64,000 bases of DNA from Endozoicomonas sp965198415 (GTDB taxonomy: Bacteria > Pseudomonadota > Gammaproteobacteria > Pseudomonadales > Endozoicomonadaceae): assembly GCA_965198415.1 (NCBI GenBank), contig CBDAPN010000028.1:565367-629366 (forward strand), written 5' to 3'. The notes beneath the pieces are model-generated. The model was given only the letters and a program-made list of their open reading frames with translations, was not told the origin of the DNA and ran no database searches. Below, piece by piece: positions 9,225-18,359 of this stretch. The position numbers were made by a program, and so were the translations under genes. Within the stretch, counting starts at the first letter, position 1. The number at the start of each line of letters is the position of its first letter.

Positions 9225-10190
9225 ATGGCAGCAGAACCACTTGACTACCCTTCGGTAACACCTTCGCAGCTGCTGCTTGGCCGAACGTTATCACATCGCC
9301 AGACTGAGCTGGCTGTTCCAGTGGGCAATGAACACTGGCACCTGTCCCTTAGCAGCGTGACTCCCGACAACATGCCGGGGCTGTGCTTGCAACTAGAAGT
9401 GAACCATCAACCGGTAGCGCTTTATTTGGGCAGTGCGCTACTGGATCGAATTATGCCCGAAAACCTGAGTTGTCAGGTGCTGTTGCAACTTCCAGAGGAA
9501 CTGATGCTGGCGGCTTTGGAAAATAGCTTGCAGCCGGTGCTGCAACATTTGATGCAAGCGCTGGGTATCTCTATGCGCTTCATCAGCCTGACCGCCAATA
9601 AAGGCGCCGCCAAACCGGCGGAGTTGGCGATAACCGTACAAATTGCCGAAGTGAAGTATTCGCTCTATCTGGAAAGTAACCCCATCGTCATTGAACTGCT
9701 CAAGATGCTTCCCGTTCATTACGCTGAGCCTGTTAGCGATACACCGCTTTGGGTGGGGCTGGAGCTGGGTCGGGCCAGATTATCACGAGAAGAAGCGGAA
9801 GGTCTCGGTATTGGTGACATCGTATTTTTTCATCACCACGTTACCGGGCAACAACTGATTATCCGGGTTGATGCTAACACCGCGTTTTTAGGTGAAGCGG
9901 ATAATTCTCAAATTACCATCAAACACAGGATGGAACCAATGGAAGACGAATACGACGGGCAGGGTGAAATAGACCTGTCGAATCTGGACGTCGAGCTTTT
10001 ATTTGAAGTGGGACGTCAAACCTTCAGTGCGCGGGAGCTGCAACAGTTGCAACCCGGTTACGTATTTGAGCTAGACCGCCCCATTGAGCAACCGGTGAAA
10101 ATTCGGGTGAATGGCAAAGTCATTGCTGAATGCCAGCTGGTACAGATCAATAACCGACTCGGTGCTCGTATTACCCAAATTTCTGGCTGA
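9225..10190 (+). CDS. sctQ: Type III secretion C-ring component SctQ
   Basis: SctQ forms the cytosolic sorting platform pods that dock chaperone-effector complexes below the export gate. The 321-residue protein has a variable N-terminal domain and two SpoA-type beta domains. The second covers about residues 245-321 and includes the conserved stretch NLDVELLFEVGRQTFSARE and a GY.FELDRP turn typical of FliN/YscQ C-termini. It lies 8 bp after sctP. Many SctQ genes also yield a short C-terminal protein from an internal start. An internal ATG at about 9941, before the second SpoA domain (MEDEYDGQ), could serve here, but this is not shown. Confidence 0.9.
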   Translation: MAAEPLDYPSVTPSQLLLGRTLSHRQTELAVPVGNEHWHLSLSSVTPDNMPGLCLQLEVNHQPVALYLGSALLDRIMPENLSCQVLLQLPEELMLAALENSLQPVLQHLMQALGISMRFISLTANKGAAKPAELAITVQIAEVKYSLYLESNPIVIELLKMLPVHYAEPVSDTPLWVGLELGRARLSREEAEGLGIGDIVFFHHHVTGQQLIIRVDANTAFLGEADNSQITIKHRMEPMEDEYDGQGEIDLSNLDVELLFEVGRQTFSARELQQLQPGYVFELDRPIEQPVKIRVNGKVIAECQLVQINNRLGARITQISG

Positions 10191-10236
10191 TTTTTCACCC
10201 CATTACTCACAGGCCGATGCCATACCAGGGACGATT

Positions 10237-10905
10237 ATGGAAAGCGGAGCAATCACTCTAACCAGTCCTTTTTATTTAATGATTCCCCTGGCGCTCATGG
10301 CGCTAATACCGTTTATGGCGGTGATGGGGACATCCTTTTTAAAGCTGGTCGTTGTTTTTTCGATTCTGCGCAACGCTACGGGTTTGCAACAAATTCCACC
10401 CAATATTGCTATGAATGCCCTGGCCATCATTCTGACGGTCTACATCATGGCGCCCATCGGCTTTGAAATTTGGGATCGCGTGCAGCAGGAGAACATTAAT
10501 TTTCAGACCCAAGACAGCGCCGAGCTGATGGCAAATATCTCGTCACTGGCCACGCCCTACAAAGAATTTATGCGTAAAAACACCTCAGAGAAAGAGCGCA
10601 ACTTTTTCCTCAAAGCCGCCCGTTCCCTGTGGCCAAAAGCCTATCAGGATGATCTCTCGCCGGATGACCTGATTGTATTAATTCCCTCTTTTTGCATCAG
10701 TGAGTTGACCAAAGCGTTTGAAATCGGGTTTTTGCTCTACCTGCCTTTTATTGTGATTGACCTGATTATCTCCAACATTCTTTTGGCCATGGGCATGATG
10801 ATGGTATCGCCGATGACCATTTCACTGCCTTTCAAGCTGTTATTGTTTGTGTTGCTCGACGGCTGGACTCGCCTGATTCACGGACTGGTGCTGAGCTATG
10901 CATGA
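10237..10905 (+). CDS. sctR: Type III secretion export-gate protein SctR
   Basis: SctR is one of the core membrane subunits (five SctR, four SctS, one SctT) of the export gate. The 222-residue protein has four hydrophobic segments, with the conserved SFLKLVVVFSILRNATG in the first third and the MMMVSP.TISLPFKLLLFVLLDGW ending. An open frame extends to 10111 inside sctQ. I chose the ATG at 10237 because AGGGA lies eight bases before it and the product then starts like the family (short polar lead, then the first membrane helix). Its last bases overlap sctS by 8 bp. Confidence 0.95.
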   Translation: MESGAITLTSPFYLMIPLALMALIPFMAVMGTSFLKLVVVFSILRNATGLQQIPPNIAMNALAIILTVYIMAPIGFEIWDRVQQENINFQTQDSAELMANISSLATPYKEFMRKNTSEKERNFFLKAARSLWPKAYQDDLSPDDLIVLIPSFCISELTKAFEIGFLLYLPFIVIDLIISNILLAMGMMMVSPMTISLPFKLLLFVLLDGWTRLIHGLVLSYA

Positions 10906-11161
10906 CCCACACATTCTGACACTGGCAGCCCAGGCGCTTTGGCTGGTTCTACTGCTCTCCATGCCTCCTATCATTGCGGCGGCGGCCATTGGTTTGCTGA
11001 TCAGTTTAATACAGGCGCTGACCCAGATTCAGGAACAGACCCTGCCATTTGCCTTTAAACTCATTGCGGTCATCATCAGCATATTTCTCACGGCTCGTTG
11101 GATCGGTATTGAAATATACAACTTCTCTCTTGCGATTATGACGATGTTTGAAAGGCTCTAG
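10898..11161 (+). CDS. sctS: Type III secretion export-gate protein SctS
   Basis: SctS is an 87-residue hairpin of two hydrophobic helices (about 10-38 and 50-80). The conserved motif GLLISLIQALTQIQEQTL lies between and within them. It packs around SctR and SctT to form the pore cone of the export gate in the inner membrane. Length and motif are typical. The start overlaps the end of sctR, and sctT starts 2 bp after its stop, so translation of the three is probably coupled. Confidence 0.95.
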   Translation: MHDPHILTLAAQALWLVLLLSMPPIIAAAAIGLLISLIQALTQIQEQTLPFAFKLIAVIISIFLTARWIGIEIYNFSLAIMTMFERL

Positions 11162-11163
11162 TC

Positions 11164-11955
11164 ATGATTCTGCCCATTGACGAGTTAAAAGAGTGGTTTT
11201 ATATCCTGTCGATGGGTTTGCCTCGCATCGTTGCCATGTTTACCGTACTGCCACTGTTGCATAAACGTAACCTAGGTGGCGCCATGATTCGTAACGGAAT
11301 CGCCATGTGCCTGGTGCTGTTCATGCACCCGATGCTTTCAGAAGCCAAACCGGAAGAAGCGCTGACCATCTACCAAACCGCCGCCATCGTCATCAAAGAG
11401 ATATTCATTGGAGCGATCATGGGCTACTGTTTGGCGATTCCCTTTTGGGCCATGGAAGCGGCCGGTTTTTTTATTGATAACCAGCGCGGCGCCTCCATGG
11501 CCAGTACCCTGAACCCGTTTTCCGGTGCTGAAACTTCACCCCTTGGAATTTTATTCAGTCAGACTCTGATCGCCCTGATCATGACCAGCGGTCTGTTTTT
11601 GCTCATACTCGATAGCCTGATGCTGACCTATAAGGCTTGGCCGGTCTTCAGTTATTTTCCGGACCTTAATCTCGAAGGTGCTGATTTCTTCCTCAATCAG
11701 TTTGACCTAATCATTAAGCTCGCCATGTGGCTCGCTGCGCCGGTTGCTATCTGCATGTTCATCACCGAGTTTGGGATTGCCCTAATCAGTCGTGCGGCCC
11801 CTCAGCTTAATGTGTTTATTCTGGCGATGCCGATTAAATCCGCTGTCGCCATGGCTATTTTGGTGGTTTACGTTGCCACTATTATGGAGCTGACGCAGTC
11901 CTACCTGGCCGAGGTGCCTGACCTCTTTGCCTCACTGGAGGAGCTCTGGCAATGA
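11164..11955 (+). CDS. sctT: Type III secretion export-gate protein SctT
   Basis: SctT is the single-copy export-gate subunit. The 263-residue protein has six to seven hydrophobic segments. It carries the family motif around residues 103-120 (FIDNQRGASMASTLNPFSG), which maps to the plug region near SctU. Start ATG at 11164 follows the sctS stop by 2 bp, and its 3-prime end overlaps sctU by 4 bp (ATGA). No disruption is seen. Confidence 0.95.
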   Translation: MILPIDELKEWFYILSMGLPRIVAMFTVLPLLHKRNLGGAMIRNGIAMCLVLFMHPMLSEAKPEEALTIYQTAAIVIKEIFIGAIMGYCLAIPFWAMEAAGFFIDNQRGASMASTLNPFSGAETSPLGILFSQTLIALIMTSGLFLLILDSLMLTYKAWPVFSYFPDLNLEGADFFLNQFDLIIKLAMWLAAPVAICMFITEFGIALISRAAPQLNVFILAMPIKSAVAMAILVVYVATIMELTQSYLAEVPDLFASLEELWQ

Positions 11956-13016
11956 GTGCAGAAAAAACCGAACAGCCCACCCCGAAAAAACTGCGTGATG
12001 CCCGCAAAAAAGGCCAGGTTGCTAAAAGCAAAGAGGTCTCCGGCACCTTTAACCTAATCATGGTGTTGGCTTTGCTCTGGATGATGAGCGACAAATACCT
12101 CGATACCTTCAAGCAGTTGGTGATTCTGCCCACGCTCAGTTATAACGATCCATTCCCGGTGGCGTTTAAAATAGTCACCACCGGTATTCTGCAGTTAACT
12201 ATGGAGCTATTGATTCCTCTGGTGGCGGTCTCCATGTTTGGTGCCATTGTTGGTAATCTGATTCAGTTTGGCTTTTTGTTTGCGCCGGAGGGGATCAAGC
12301 CAGACATCAAAAAGATCAGCCCTGTTGGCGGATTTAAACGAATCTTCGCCATGAAAAACCTCGTCGAATTTATCAAGTCGATTGTTAAAATTATTTTTTT
12401 GTCGATTGTCGTTTATTTTGTTATCTACAACAGCATTGGTGATATGGTCGATCTGCCCTATTGCGGGAGTAGCTGTATCCTGCCGGTCACCGCGCACCTG
12501 ATCAAAAAACTGCTCATTTACTCCATCGCTGCGTTCATCGTGATTGCCGTTTTAGACTACTTATTTGAGCGGTTTAACTTCATGAAGCAGAACCGGATGA
12601 GTAAAGACGAGGTGAAAAGGGAGCACAAAGAGAGCGAAGGTAGCCCGGAGATAAAAGGCAAGCGTAAAGAAATTCACCAGGAAATTCTCAATCAGGCGGA
12701 AAACACCGGTAAATCCGATGTTGTTATCAAAAACCCGACGCACTTAGCCATCGGCCTGCGTTATCGTCAGGGGCAGACACCATTGCCGATAGTGACGGTT
12801 AAAGGCCGTGCAGGTCAGGCGCGTTTTATCATCAAAGTGGCTGAAAAAGAGGGCATCCCAATCCTTGAAAACGTCCCTCTGGCCCACGCCCTTTTCCACC
12901 TCGATGTTGCAGACTTTATTCCCGGAGACCTGATTGAGCCAGTAGCAGAAGTTTTCCGTTGGGTTGAGGAGATAAAAGAGCAGCAGCGAAACGGTGAAGC
13001 GCCTTCTTTCGATTGA
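11952..13016 (+). CDS. sctU: Type III secretion switch protein SctU (autocleaving)
   Basis: SctU sits beside the export gate and changes export specificity from needle parts to translocators and effectors after self-cleavage. The 354-residue protein starts with the typical EKTEQPTPKKLRDARKKGQV. It has four membrane helices (about 32-48, 76-108, 135-160, 180-205) and a soluble domain with the self-cleaving NPTH at residues 261-264. All catalytic features are present. It is the last gene of the sctN-U run; needle, translocon and secretin genes are not in the window, so the apparatus is encoded in more than one place or the rest is farther away. Confidence 0.96.
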   Translation: MSAEKTEQPTPKKLRDARKKGQVAKSKEVSGTFNLIMVLALLWMMSDKYLDTFKQLVILPTLSYNDPFPVAFKIVTTGILQLTMELLIPLVAVSMFGAIVGNLIQFGFLFAPEGIKPDIKKISPVGGFKRIFAMKNLVEFIKSIVKIIFLSIVVYFVIYNSIGDMVDLPYCGSSCILPVTAHLIKKLLIYSIAAFIVIAVLDYLFERFNFMKQNRMSKDEVKREHKESEGSPEIKGKRKEIHQEILNQAENTGKSDVVIKNPTHLAIGLRYRQGQTPLPIVTVKGRAGQARFIIKVAEKEGIPILENVPLAHALFHLDVADFIPGDLIEPVAEVFRWVEEIKEQQRNGEAPSFD

Positions 13017-13299
13017 CCGATGCTTTTCGCAAGATTTGGTCATGATGTATGAATACTAAACCGAATGGCAAATAGTCAATTCATGATTTGTCCGTGTTGA
13101 GCACTGAGGCTCAGCGCTTCCCCATAATGAATGACGACTCCATAACCCCCCTGCCGGATTAATTCATTCCCGCCTGAAGGTCTTACGGTGCAGGGCATCT
13201 CTACCCTGTGCGTTGGGGTCAGCAAGTAGTGACGACTGACAATAAATTAACGACAAAAAGCGTTTATATCAAAGCGACAAAGTACACCTTATTTGTTGA

Positions 13300-13318
13300 A
13301 ATAAGAATTATTCTCATT
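13300..13318. promoter_or_regulatory. Probable Fur box before the imelysin operon
   Basis: The minus-strand reading AATGAGAATAATTCTTATT resembles the Fur operator consensus (known proteobacterial Fur sites contain AATGAGAAT-type hexamers). It lies about 50 bp before the ATG of the first gene, where it would overlap the promoter. The downstream genes are of types known to be iron-responsive, which agrees. The rest of the gap from the sctU stop to this site (13017-13299) shows no gene or clear terminator. A short imperfect inverted repeat lies near 13187-13210. Confidence 0.72.
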
Positions 13319-13365
13319 ATAATCCAGCGAAAATATCAAAAATCATTAGCTGGAGTTTATTGAGA

Positions 13366-14709
13366 ATGGCCTCTCACCTACCATCGTTTTCCCGTCGCAC
13401 TCCCAAACTGCCAACCGCTGGCTCCTTGTTACTGGCCTCGATGCTGCTTTCGGGTTGTAATCAATCCGCCGAGCATGCCCATCATCAGCACGGCCATAAC
13501 CACGACGCCCAAAATGAATCCACGGCTGAAAACAATGTGGTGGTTCATTACGCCGACATTGCCAATGCGACTTACGAGGATGCCCTGATTACCGCCAAAG
13601 CACTTCGTGAGGCCAGTCAGGCGCTGATTGATAACCCATCACAAGAAACGCTTGATCAGGCCAGATCAGCCTGGAAAACGGCGCGAATTCCTTACCAGCA
13701 AAGTGAAGTGTTTCGTTTTGGTAATACCATTGTGGATGACTGGGAAGGGCAGTTAAATGCCTGGCCTTTGGATGAAGGCATGATCGACTACGTCGAGTCG
13801 AGCCAATACGACTATGAACTGGGCAACGATGGCGCTTTGGCGAACATCATCAGTAACACCGAGATTACTGTGAATGGTGAGGCGTTGGATTTAAGCGAGC
13901 TGACACCGCAACTGTTGGCGAATCTAAACGAGATCGGTGGCAGTGAGGCCAATGTCGCTACCGGCTATCATGCGGTTGAGTTTTTGCTCTGGGGGCAAGA
14001 CCTTAACGGTACGGCGGCAGGTGCCGGTAATCGCCCTGTGACGGATTTTATACCGGGCGAGCAATGCACCGGCACCCATTGTGAACGACGAGGGCAGTAT
14101 TTGCTGACCGCCGTGGATCTACTGATTAGTGATCTTGAATACATGACGCAACAGTGGCAACCCAACCTAGAAGACAACTATCGTTCACAGCTGTTAGCAG
14201 AGCCGGTTGAGCAGGGCTTTCGAAAAATGCTCTTTGGCATGGGTAGCCTATCCCTTGGCGAGCTGGCCGGTGAGCGGATGAAAGTCGCTTTAGAGGCCAA
14301 TTCAACCGAGGATGAACACGACTGCTTCAGCGACAACACCCACAACTCCCACTTTTACAACAATCTTGGCATTCGAAACGTTTATACCGGGCAATATGAA
14401 CGGATTAATGGCGAGGTAATCACCGGCCCAAGTCTGGCTGACTTGGTTGCTGAAAAAAATGCACAACAGGCGCAGGCTATTCTTAGCGGCTTCGACAACA
14501 GCAAAGACGCCCTGCAAAAGCTGGTGGACTCGGCAGAAAAGAACGGCGTTTTCTTTGATCAACTGATTGCCGCCGGCGATAACCAGGGCAATGAGCTGGT
14601 ACAAGCCGCCATCAATTCTTTGGTTGCTCAGACTACGGCCATTGAAGAAGCTGCGGGTCTGATCGGTATCCAACAGCTGAATCCGGACACAGCCGATCAC
14701 CAATTCTGA
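13366..14709 (+). CDS. Imelysin-family (peptidase M75-like) lipoprotein, iron-responsive
   Basis: Imelysin-fold proteins are periplasmic or outer-membrane iron-uptake-linked proteins of uncertain biochemical role; IcmP of Pseudomonas is a known member. The 447-residue product has a signal sequence ending in a lipobox (LLSGC), then a His-rich stretch (HAHHQHGHNHDA) that may bind metal. The imelysin domain follows, with the GxHxxE metal-site motif seen as GYHAVEF around residue 205. The frame could start at a TTG at 13360, but the ATG at 13366 has GGAG at good spacing. It is the first gene of an imelysin / di-heme oxidoreductase / imelysin / DUF1513 set. Pseudomonas carries the same order (from memory, PA4370-PA4373). 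Confidence 0.9.
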   Translation: MASHLPSFSRRTPKLPTAGSLLLASMLLSGCNQSAEHAHHQHGHNHDAQNESTAENNVVVHYADIANATYEDALITAKALREASQALIDNPSQETLDQARSAWKTARIPYQQSEVFRFGNTIVDDWEGQLNAWPLDEGMIDYVESSQYDYELGNDGALANIISNTEITVNGEALDLSELTPQLLANLNEIGGSEANVATGYHAVEFLLWGQDLNGTAAGAGNRPVTDFIPGEQCTGTHCERRGQYLLTAVDLLISDLEYMTQQWQPNLEDNYRSQLLAEPVEQGFRKMLFGMGSLSLGELAGERMKVALEANSTEDEHDCFSDNTHNSHFYNNLGIRNVYTGQYERINGEVITGPSLADLVAEKNAQQAQAILSGFDNSKDALQKLVDSAEKNGVFFDQLIAAGDNQGNELVQAAINSLVAQTTAIEEAAGLIGIQQLNPDTADHQF

Positions 14710-14725
14710 GAATAACCCGGCCATC

Positions 14726-14763
14726 AATACCCAACCCTGAACTGTCTGCGGTTGGGTATTTTG
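14726..14763 (+). terminator. Hairpin between imelysin and oxidoreductase genes
   Basis: A perfect 11-bp stem (AATACCCAACC with its complement, 14726-14760) is followed by TTT. Within the four-gene operon it should partly terminate transcription or protect the 3-prime end of the first gene message, giving more imelysin than downstream product. Confidence 0.75.
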
Positions 14764-14790
14764 GCAAAGTGACTAAAAAGAAGTAATAAC

Positions 14791-16197
14791 ATGCATCTTC
14801 AAGCCGCCGGATTTGCCTGCATGGCCCTTACTGCTGGGTTAGTGCTCACTGGTTGTAATGAAACTGCCAGCTATGAAGCCACAGAAGAGCGCCCCGGTGG
14901 GCAAACGTCTGTGAGTGTTGCTGGAAGAAATGCCTTTTCTCTGCCCTCGGCTAATATGCCTGTCAGTCGTCGTCTTGATTTTAGCGTCGGTAACAGTTTT
15001 TTTCGCAATCCGTGGGTTGCAGCTCCGGCCAGCACGTCGGCGAGAGATGGGCTTGGGCCTCTGTTTAACAGCAACGGTTGTCAGAACTGTCATATTAAAG
15101 ATGGCCGTGGGCACGCACCGAAACATGGTGAGCTCAATCGTGTCTCCATGCTGGTCAGGCTCAGTGTTGCCCCGGACTCACAGCAACGGTTGCCCCACCA
15201 AGGCGTGATTCCCCATCCGGTCTATGGCGGTCAATTGCAGGATTTTGCGCTTCCGGGCGGCGTTGGTGAAGGGCGCGTGCGGGTAAATTATGAGTATCAC
15301 GAAATTACATTTAAAGATGGGGAAACCGTCGAGTTACGCAAACCCCTCATTACCATTGAAGAGCTGGGTTACGGCCCACTGATAACAAGCGACAATGTAA
15401 TGATGTCCGCTCGCGTTGCCCCCCCAATGATCGGTCTTGGGCTGCTTGAAGCCATACCTGAACAAGCACTGCTGGCCAACGAAGACATTGATGATAAAAA
15501 CAACGATGGCATCTCAGGCAAGGCTAATCGGGTATGGGATATTGAGAAGCAGGCATTAGCCATCGGGCGGTTTGGTTGGAAAGCCGGACAACCGACGCTG
15601 AAGCAGCAAAATGCTGCGGCTTTCAACAACGACATGGGCCTCACCAACCCTCTTTTTATGCAGGAACATTGTACTCCTAAACAAAAGCTCTGCCATGAAC
15701 AAATGGCTGGAGAGCACCCGGAAGTTTCTGAAAACATTCTCAATAAAGTGACTTTTTACTCAAGAAACCTCGCCGTACCGGTGAGAAGTAACGCGCGGGA
15801 TAAAACCACTCTTCAAGGCAAACACATTTTTTACGACACGGGTTGTAATGCCTGTCATACCCCTTCTTTCAAGACCGGATTGGCCGCACAAGAGCAGTCA
15901 GAGCAGAAAATCTGGCCCTATACCGACCTGTTATTACACGACATGGGTGAGGGGTTGGCAGATCATCGACCAGAATTTATTGCCAACGGGCGAGAATGGC
16001 GAACGCCGCCTTTATGGGGCATTGGTCATACTCAGGTTGTTGATAAAAATGCGGGTTTTCTCCACGACGGCAGGGCAAGAACGCTAAAAGAAGCCATTCT
16101 CTGGCACGATGGCGAAGCAGCGCAATCGAAGCTGCGCTTTATGGCGATGAACGCTAAAGAGCGTGAACTGTTGATTCGCTTTGTTGAGTCATTGTGA
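14791..16197 (+). CDS. Di-heme oxidoreductase (putative thiol oxidoreductase), lipoprotein
   Basis: The 468-residue protein has a signal sequence with lipobox (LTGC) and two c-type heme motifs, CQNCH near residue 98 and CNACH near residue 353. It belongs to the family annotated as di-heme oxidoreductase/thiol oxidoreductase and found beside imelysins in Fur-regulated loci. The conserved GWKAGQPTLKQQNAAAFNNDMG and PPLWGIG...FLHDGRA blocks lie in order. It is periplasmic and probably outer-membrane linked; the physiological electron partner is unknown. Its 3-prime end overlaps the next gene by 4 bp. No defect is seen. Confidence 0.92.
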   Translation: MHLQAAGFACMALTAGLVLTGCNETASYEATEERPGGQTSVSVAGRNAFSLPSANMPVSRRLDFSVGNSFFRNPWVAAPASTSARDGLGPLFNSNGCQNCHIKDGRGHAPKHGELNRVSMLVRLSVAPDSQQRLPHQGVIPHPVYGGQLQDFALPGGVGEGRVRVNYEYHEITFKDGETVELRKPLITIEELGYGPLITSDNVMMSARVAPPMIGLGLLEAIPEQALLANEDIDDKNNDGISGKANRVWDIEKQALAIGRFGWKAGQPTLKQQNAAAFNNDMGLTNPLFMQEHCTPKQKLCHEQMAGEHPEVSENILNKVTFYSRNLAVPVRSNARDKTTLQGKHIFYDTGCNACHTPSFKTGLAAQEQSEQKIWPYTDLLLHDMGEGLADHRPEFIANGREWRTPPLWGIGHTQVVDKNAGFLHDGRARTLKEAILWHDGEAAQSKLRFMAMNAKERELLIRFVESL

Positions 16198-17216
16198 AAA
16201 CCGTTATGAAAAAGTACTTGAAGCTCATTATTGTCACAGCGGTGTTGGTCGGCTGTGACCCGTTCTCCCAGACTGATATTGAGGTTGCCCGCTCCCCCAT
16301 TACAGTTTTGCTGGACGATCAAATTCAGCCACGCTACGCCCATTTGGTCTCACAGGCGGCCATATTAAGAGAGCACAGCGCCGGGTTTTGCCATAACGCC
16401 GAAAACAGAGAGGTGGGTTTGTTGCAGCAACAGTGGCGCAACACCATGTTGAGTTGGCAAGCCGTTGCAGTGGTCAGCGAGCTGATGCTGGAAGAAAATA
16501 TGGACGGCTGGCGCATGCAGTTTTGGCCAGATAAAAAAAATCTGGTGGGCAGAAAAATTGAAACCCGGCTTAAAAATAAGACACCTGTAGCTTTAATGTC
16601 GGACAGCGTCATTTTGCAGGGGCTTTCTGCCACAGAGTACCTGTTGTTTGATGCCAAAGCCGAGCCTGCACTGGCCGCAAAAAAAGAAGAGTACTGTCGT
16701 TTTCTTCTGGATAATACGACAGCATTACATACCAACGCCTCAGAGTTAATGAACAACTGGCAACCCGCTGGCAGCTATTATCAGAAACTGATGTTACTTA
16801 AGCAGCAGGAAAATGCCCTTGCCTTTTGGGTACTGAACAGCCTCGATAGTCAAACAACACGGCTAAAAAAAGAGCTGGGATTACCGCTGGGCAAGCAGCG
16901 CAGCAACCCTTTGCTGGCTGAGTCTTGGCGCAGTGGTCAATCGCTGGCAAATATTCGTACCGTGTTGGCCACTTTTGCTGAGTTAATCGCCGTGGTAGCA
17001 GATGCAAAGCACATGAAAGAGCTGGCGCATGAGGTGAGTGACCTTTCACTTACCATGCAAAAACTACCGGATGATTTTACGACCGCTTTCTCTCAGGGAA
17101 AGGAAAACGAACTACGGAAAATACAGCAACAGCTCAACAGATTGAGTGAAAAAATCAGTAAAACCGCAAACAGCCTTGGCGTACCTCTTGGTTTTAACGC
17201 CAGTGATGGTGATTAA
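16194..17216 (+). CDS. Second imelysin-family lipoprotein
   Basis: This 340-residue product is a shorter imelysin-like protein (Pfam Peptidase_M75 type). A GTG at 16194 overlaps the previous stop (GTGA). An ATG at 16206 would also leave a good signal sequence with lipobox (LVGC). The typical Trp-rich first helix pair is present (NTMLSWQAVAVV, MDGWRMQFWPDKKNLV). At the position of the GxHxxE metal motif it reads GLSATE, so the His is replaced and the metal site may be lost. Such divergence is common in the second copy of this operon type. The protein probably works with the di-heme oxidoreductase upstream. Confidence 0.85.
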   Translation: MKTVMKKYLKLIIVTAVLVGCDPFSQTDIEVARSPITVLLDDQIQPRYAHLVSQAAILREHSAGFCHNAENREVGLLQQQWRNTMLSWQAVAVVSELMLEENMDGWRMQFWPDKKNLVGRKIETRLKNKTPVALMSDSVILQGLSATEYLLFDAKAEPALAAKKEEYCRFLLDNTTALHTNASELMNNWQPAGSYYQKLMLLKQQENALAFWVLNSLDSQTTRLKKELGLPLGKQRSNPLLAESWRSGQSLANIRTVLATFAELIAVVADAKHMKELAHEVSDLSLTMQKLPDDFTTAFSQGKENELRKIQQQLNRLSEKISKTANSLGVPLGFNASDGD

Positions 17217-18307
17217 TGCAGCGACGACAGTTTGTAAAAAGTGCGCTCACTCTGGCAGCGGTTAGCCTGATTGGCACCGGCACTCACGCCCGACAGACAC
17301 TCATCAGCGGCGCAAGGGACGCTTCTGGGAGTTACAGCATTCGCATTTTTGATGCGTACAAAAAGCACACTACCCGCATTGCCATTCCTGAGCGATTGCA
17401 TGATGCCACGCGCCGCCCCGGCAGTAATGAGATCGCCATATTTGCCCGGCGCCCGGGGTATCGTTTTTATGTGGTTGATTGGCATCGATCGCAAATCTCA
17501 TACAGTGTGGTACCAGCTCACTCTCGCCACTTCTATGGACACGGTGTGTTCAGCGCCAACGGTGACAGGCTGTATACCACCGAGAACAATCTTGACTCTT
17601 TGCAGGGTGTGATTGGCATTTATGACCCGTCGCAAGGTTATAAAAGAGTAGGGGAGTGGGCACTTGGGGCTCCTGGCCCCCATGAGGTCAAGCTGTTACC
17701 CGATGGCGAAACTCTGGTGGTTGCTGTGGGCGGAATAAAAACGCACCCCGACAGCGGTAGGAAAAAGCTAAATCCGGACTCCATGCAGCCATCATTGCTG
17801 TATCTGAACCGCCATACTGGCCACATTATTGATCAACAGACGTTTATAGACCCGCGTTTAAGTATACGACACCTGGATGTTGACCTGGAGGGTAACGTGG
17901 CAATCGGCATGCAGTATCAAGGTAATAATGCAGAGGCACTGCCACTGATTGCGGTACATCGTCAGGGCGAGCCGATCAGAGCGGTTCAGGCACTTCCTGA
18001 GCAGTGGCTAGGCCTTAATGGCTATATTTCCAGTGTGAAGATTTTGCCCGACACCATTGCCGCCACCGCAGCCAAAGGAAACCGGATAGTACTGATTGAG
18101 AAATCCACCACAGTGCTTAAGTCGTTAATCTATCACCGCGACTGTGCCGGTCTCGCTCCCCTTGGTGAGCGGCGGCTGGCAGTCAGTAACGGGTTGGGGG
18201 AGGTGAAGTTGCTGGAATGTTTTAAAGGGCAGGCAACAAAGATCGAGGTTACACAACAGGCTAACTGCAGTTGGGACAATCACCTACTTAACCCGGATGT
18301 TTCATAG
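17216..18307 (+). CDS. DUF1513 family beta-propeller-like protein, Tat-exported
   Basis: The 363-residue protein starts with a twin-arginine signal (RRQFVKS followed by a hydrophobic stretch to about residue 25), so it should be exported folded by Tat. The body has repeated beta-strand blocks of the kind seen in seven-bladed propellers, such as RPGSNEIAIFARRPG, HGVFSANGDRLYTTEN and HEVKLLPDGETLVVAVGG. This fits DUF1513, the usual last gene of Fur-linked imelysin operons. Its ATG overlaps the previous stop (TAATG). The molecular role is not known. Confidence 0.88.
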   Translation: MQRRQFVKSALTLAAVSLIGTGTHARQTLISGARDASGSYSIRIFDAYKKHTTRIAIPERLHDATRRPGSNEIAIFARRPGYRFYVVDWHRSQISYSVVPAHSRHFYGHGVFSANGDRLYTTENNLDSLQGVIGIYDPSQGYKRVGEWALGAPGPHEVKLLPDGETLVVAVGGIKTHPDSGRKKLNPDSMQPSLLYLNRHTGHIIDQQTFIDPRLSIRHLDVDLEGNVAIGMQYQGNNAEALPLIAVHRQGEPIRAVQALPEQWLGLNGYISSVKILPDTIAATAAKGNRIVLIEKSTTVLKSLIYHRDCAGLAPLGERRLAVSNGLGEVKLLECFKGQATKIEVTQQANCSWDNHLLNPDVS

Positions 18308-18359
18308 CCCTCTCCCCGCTTTAAAAAGCAACAGTTACTCACGGTGACACAACCTTGGC

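Noticed and set aside
10237..13016. Flagellar fliPQR-flhB instead of sctRSTU
   Set aside because: The order sctN-O-P-Q-R-S-T-U with a CesT-like chaperone and no flagellar genes nearby fits an injectisome; flhB-like NPTH alone does not discriminate.
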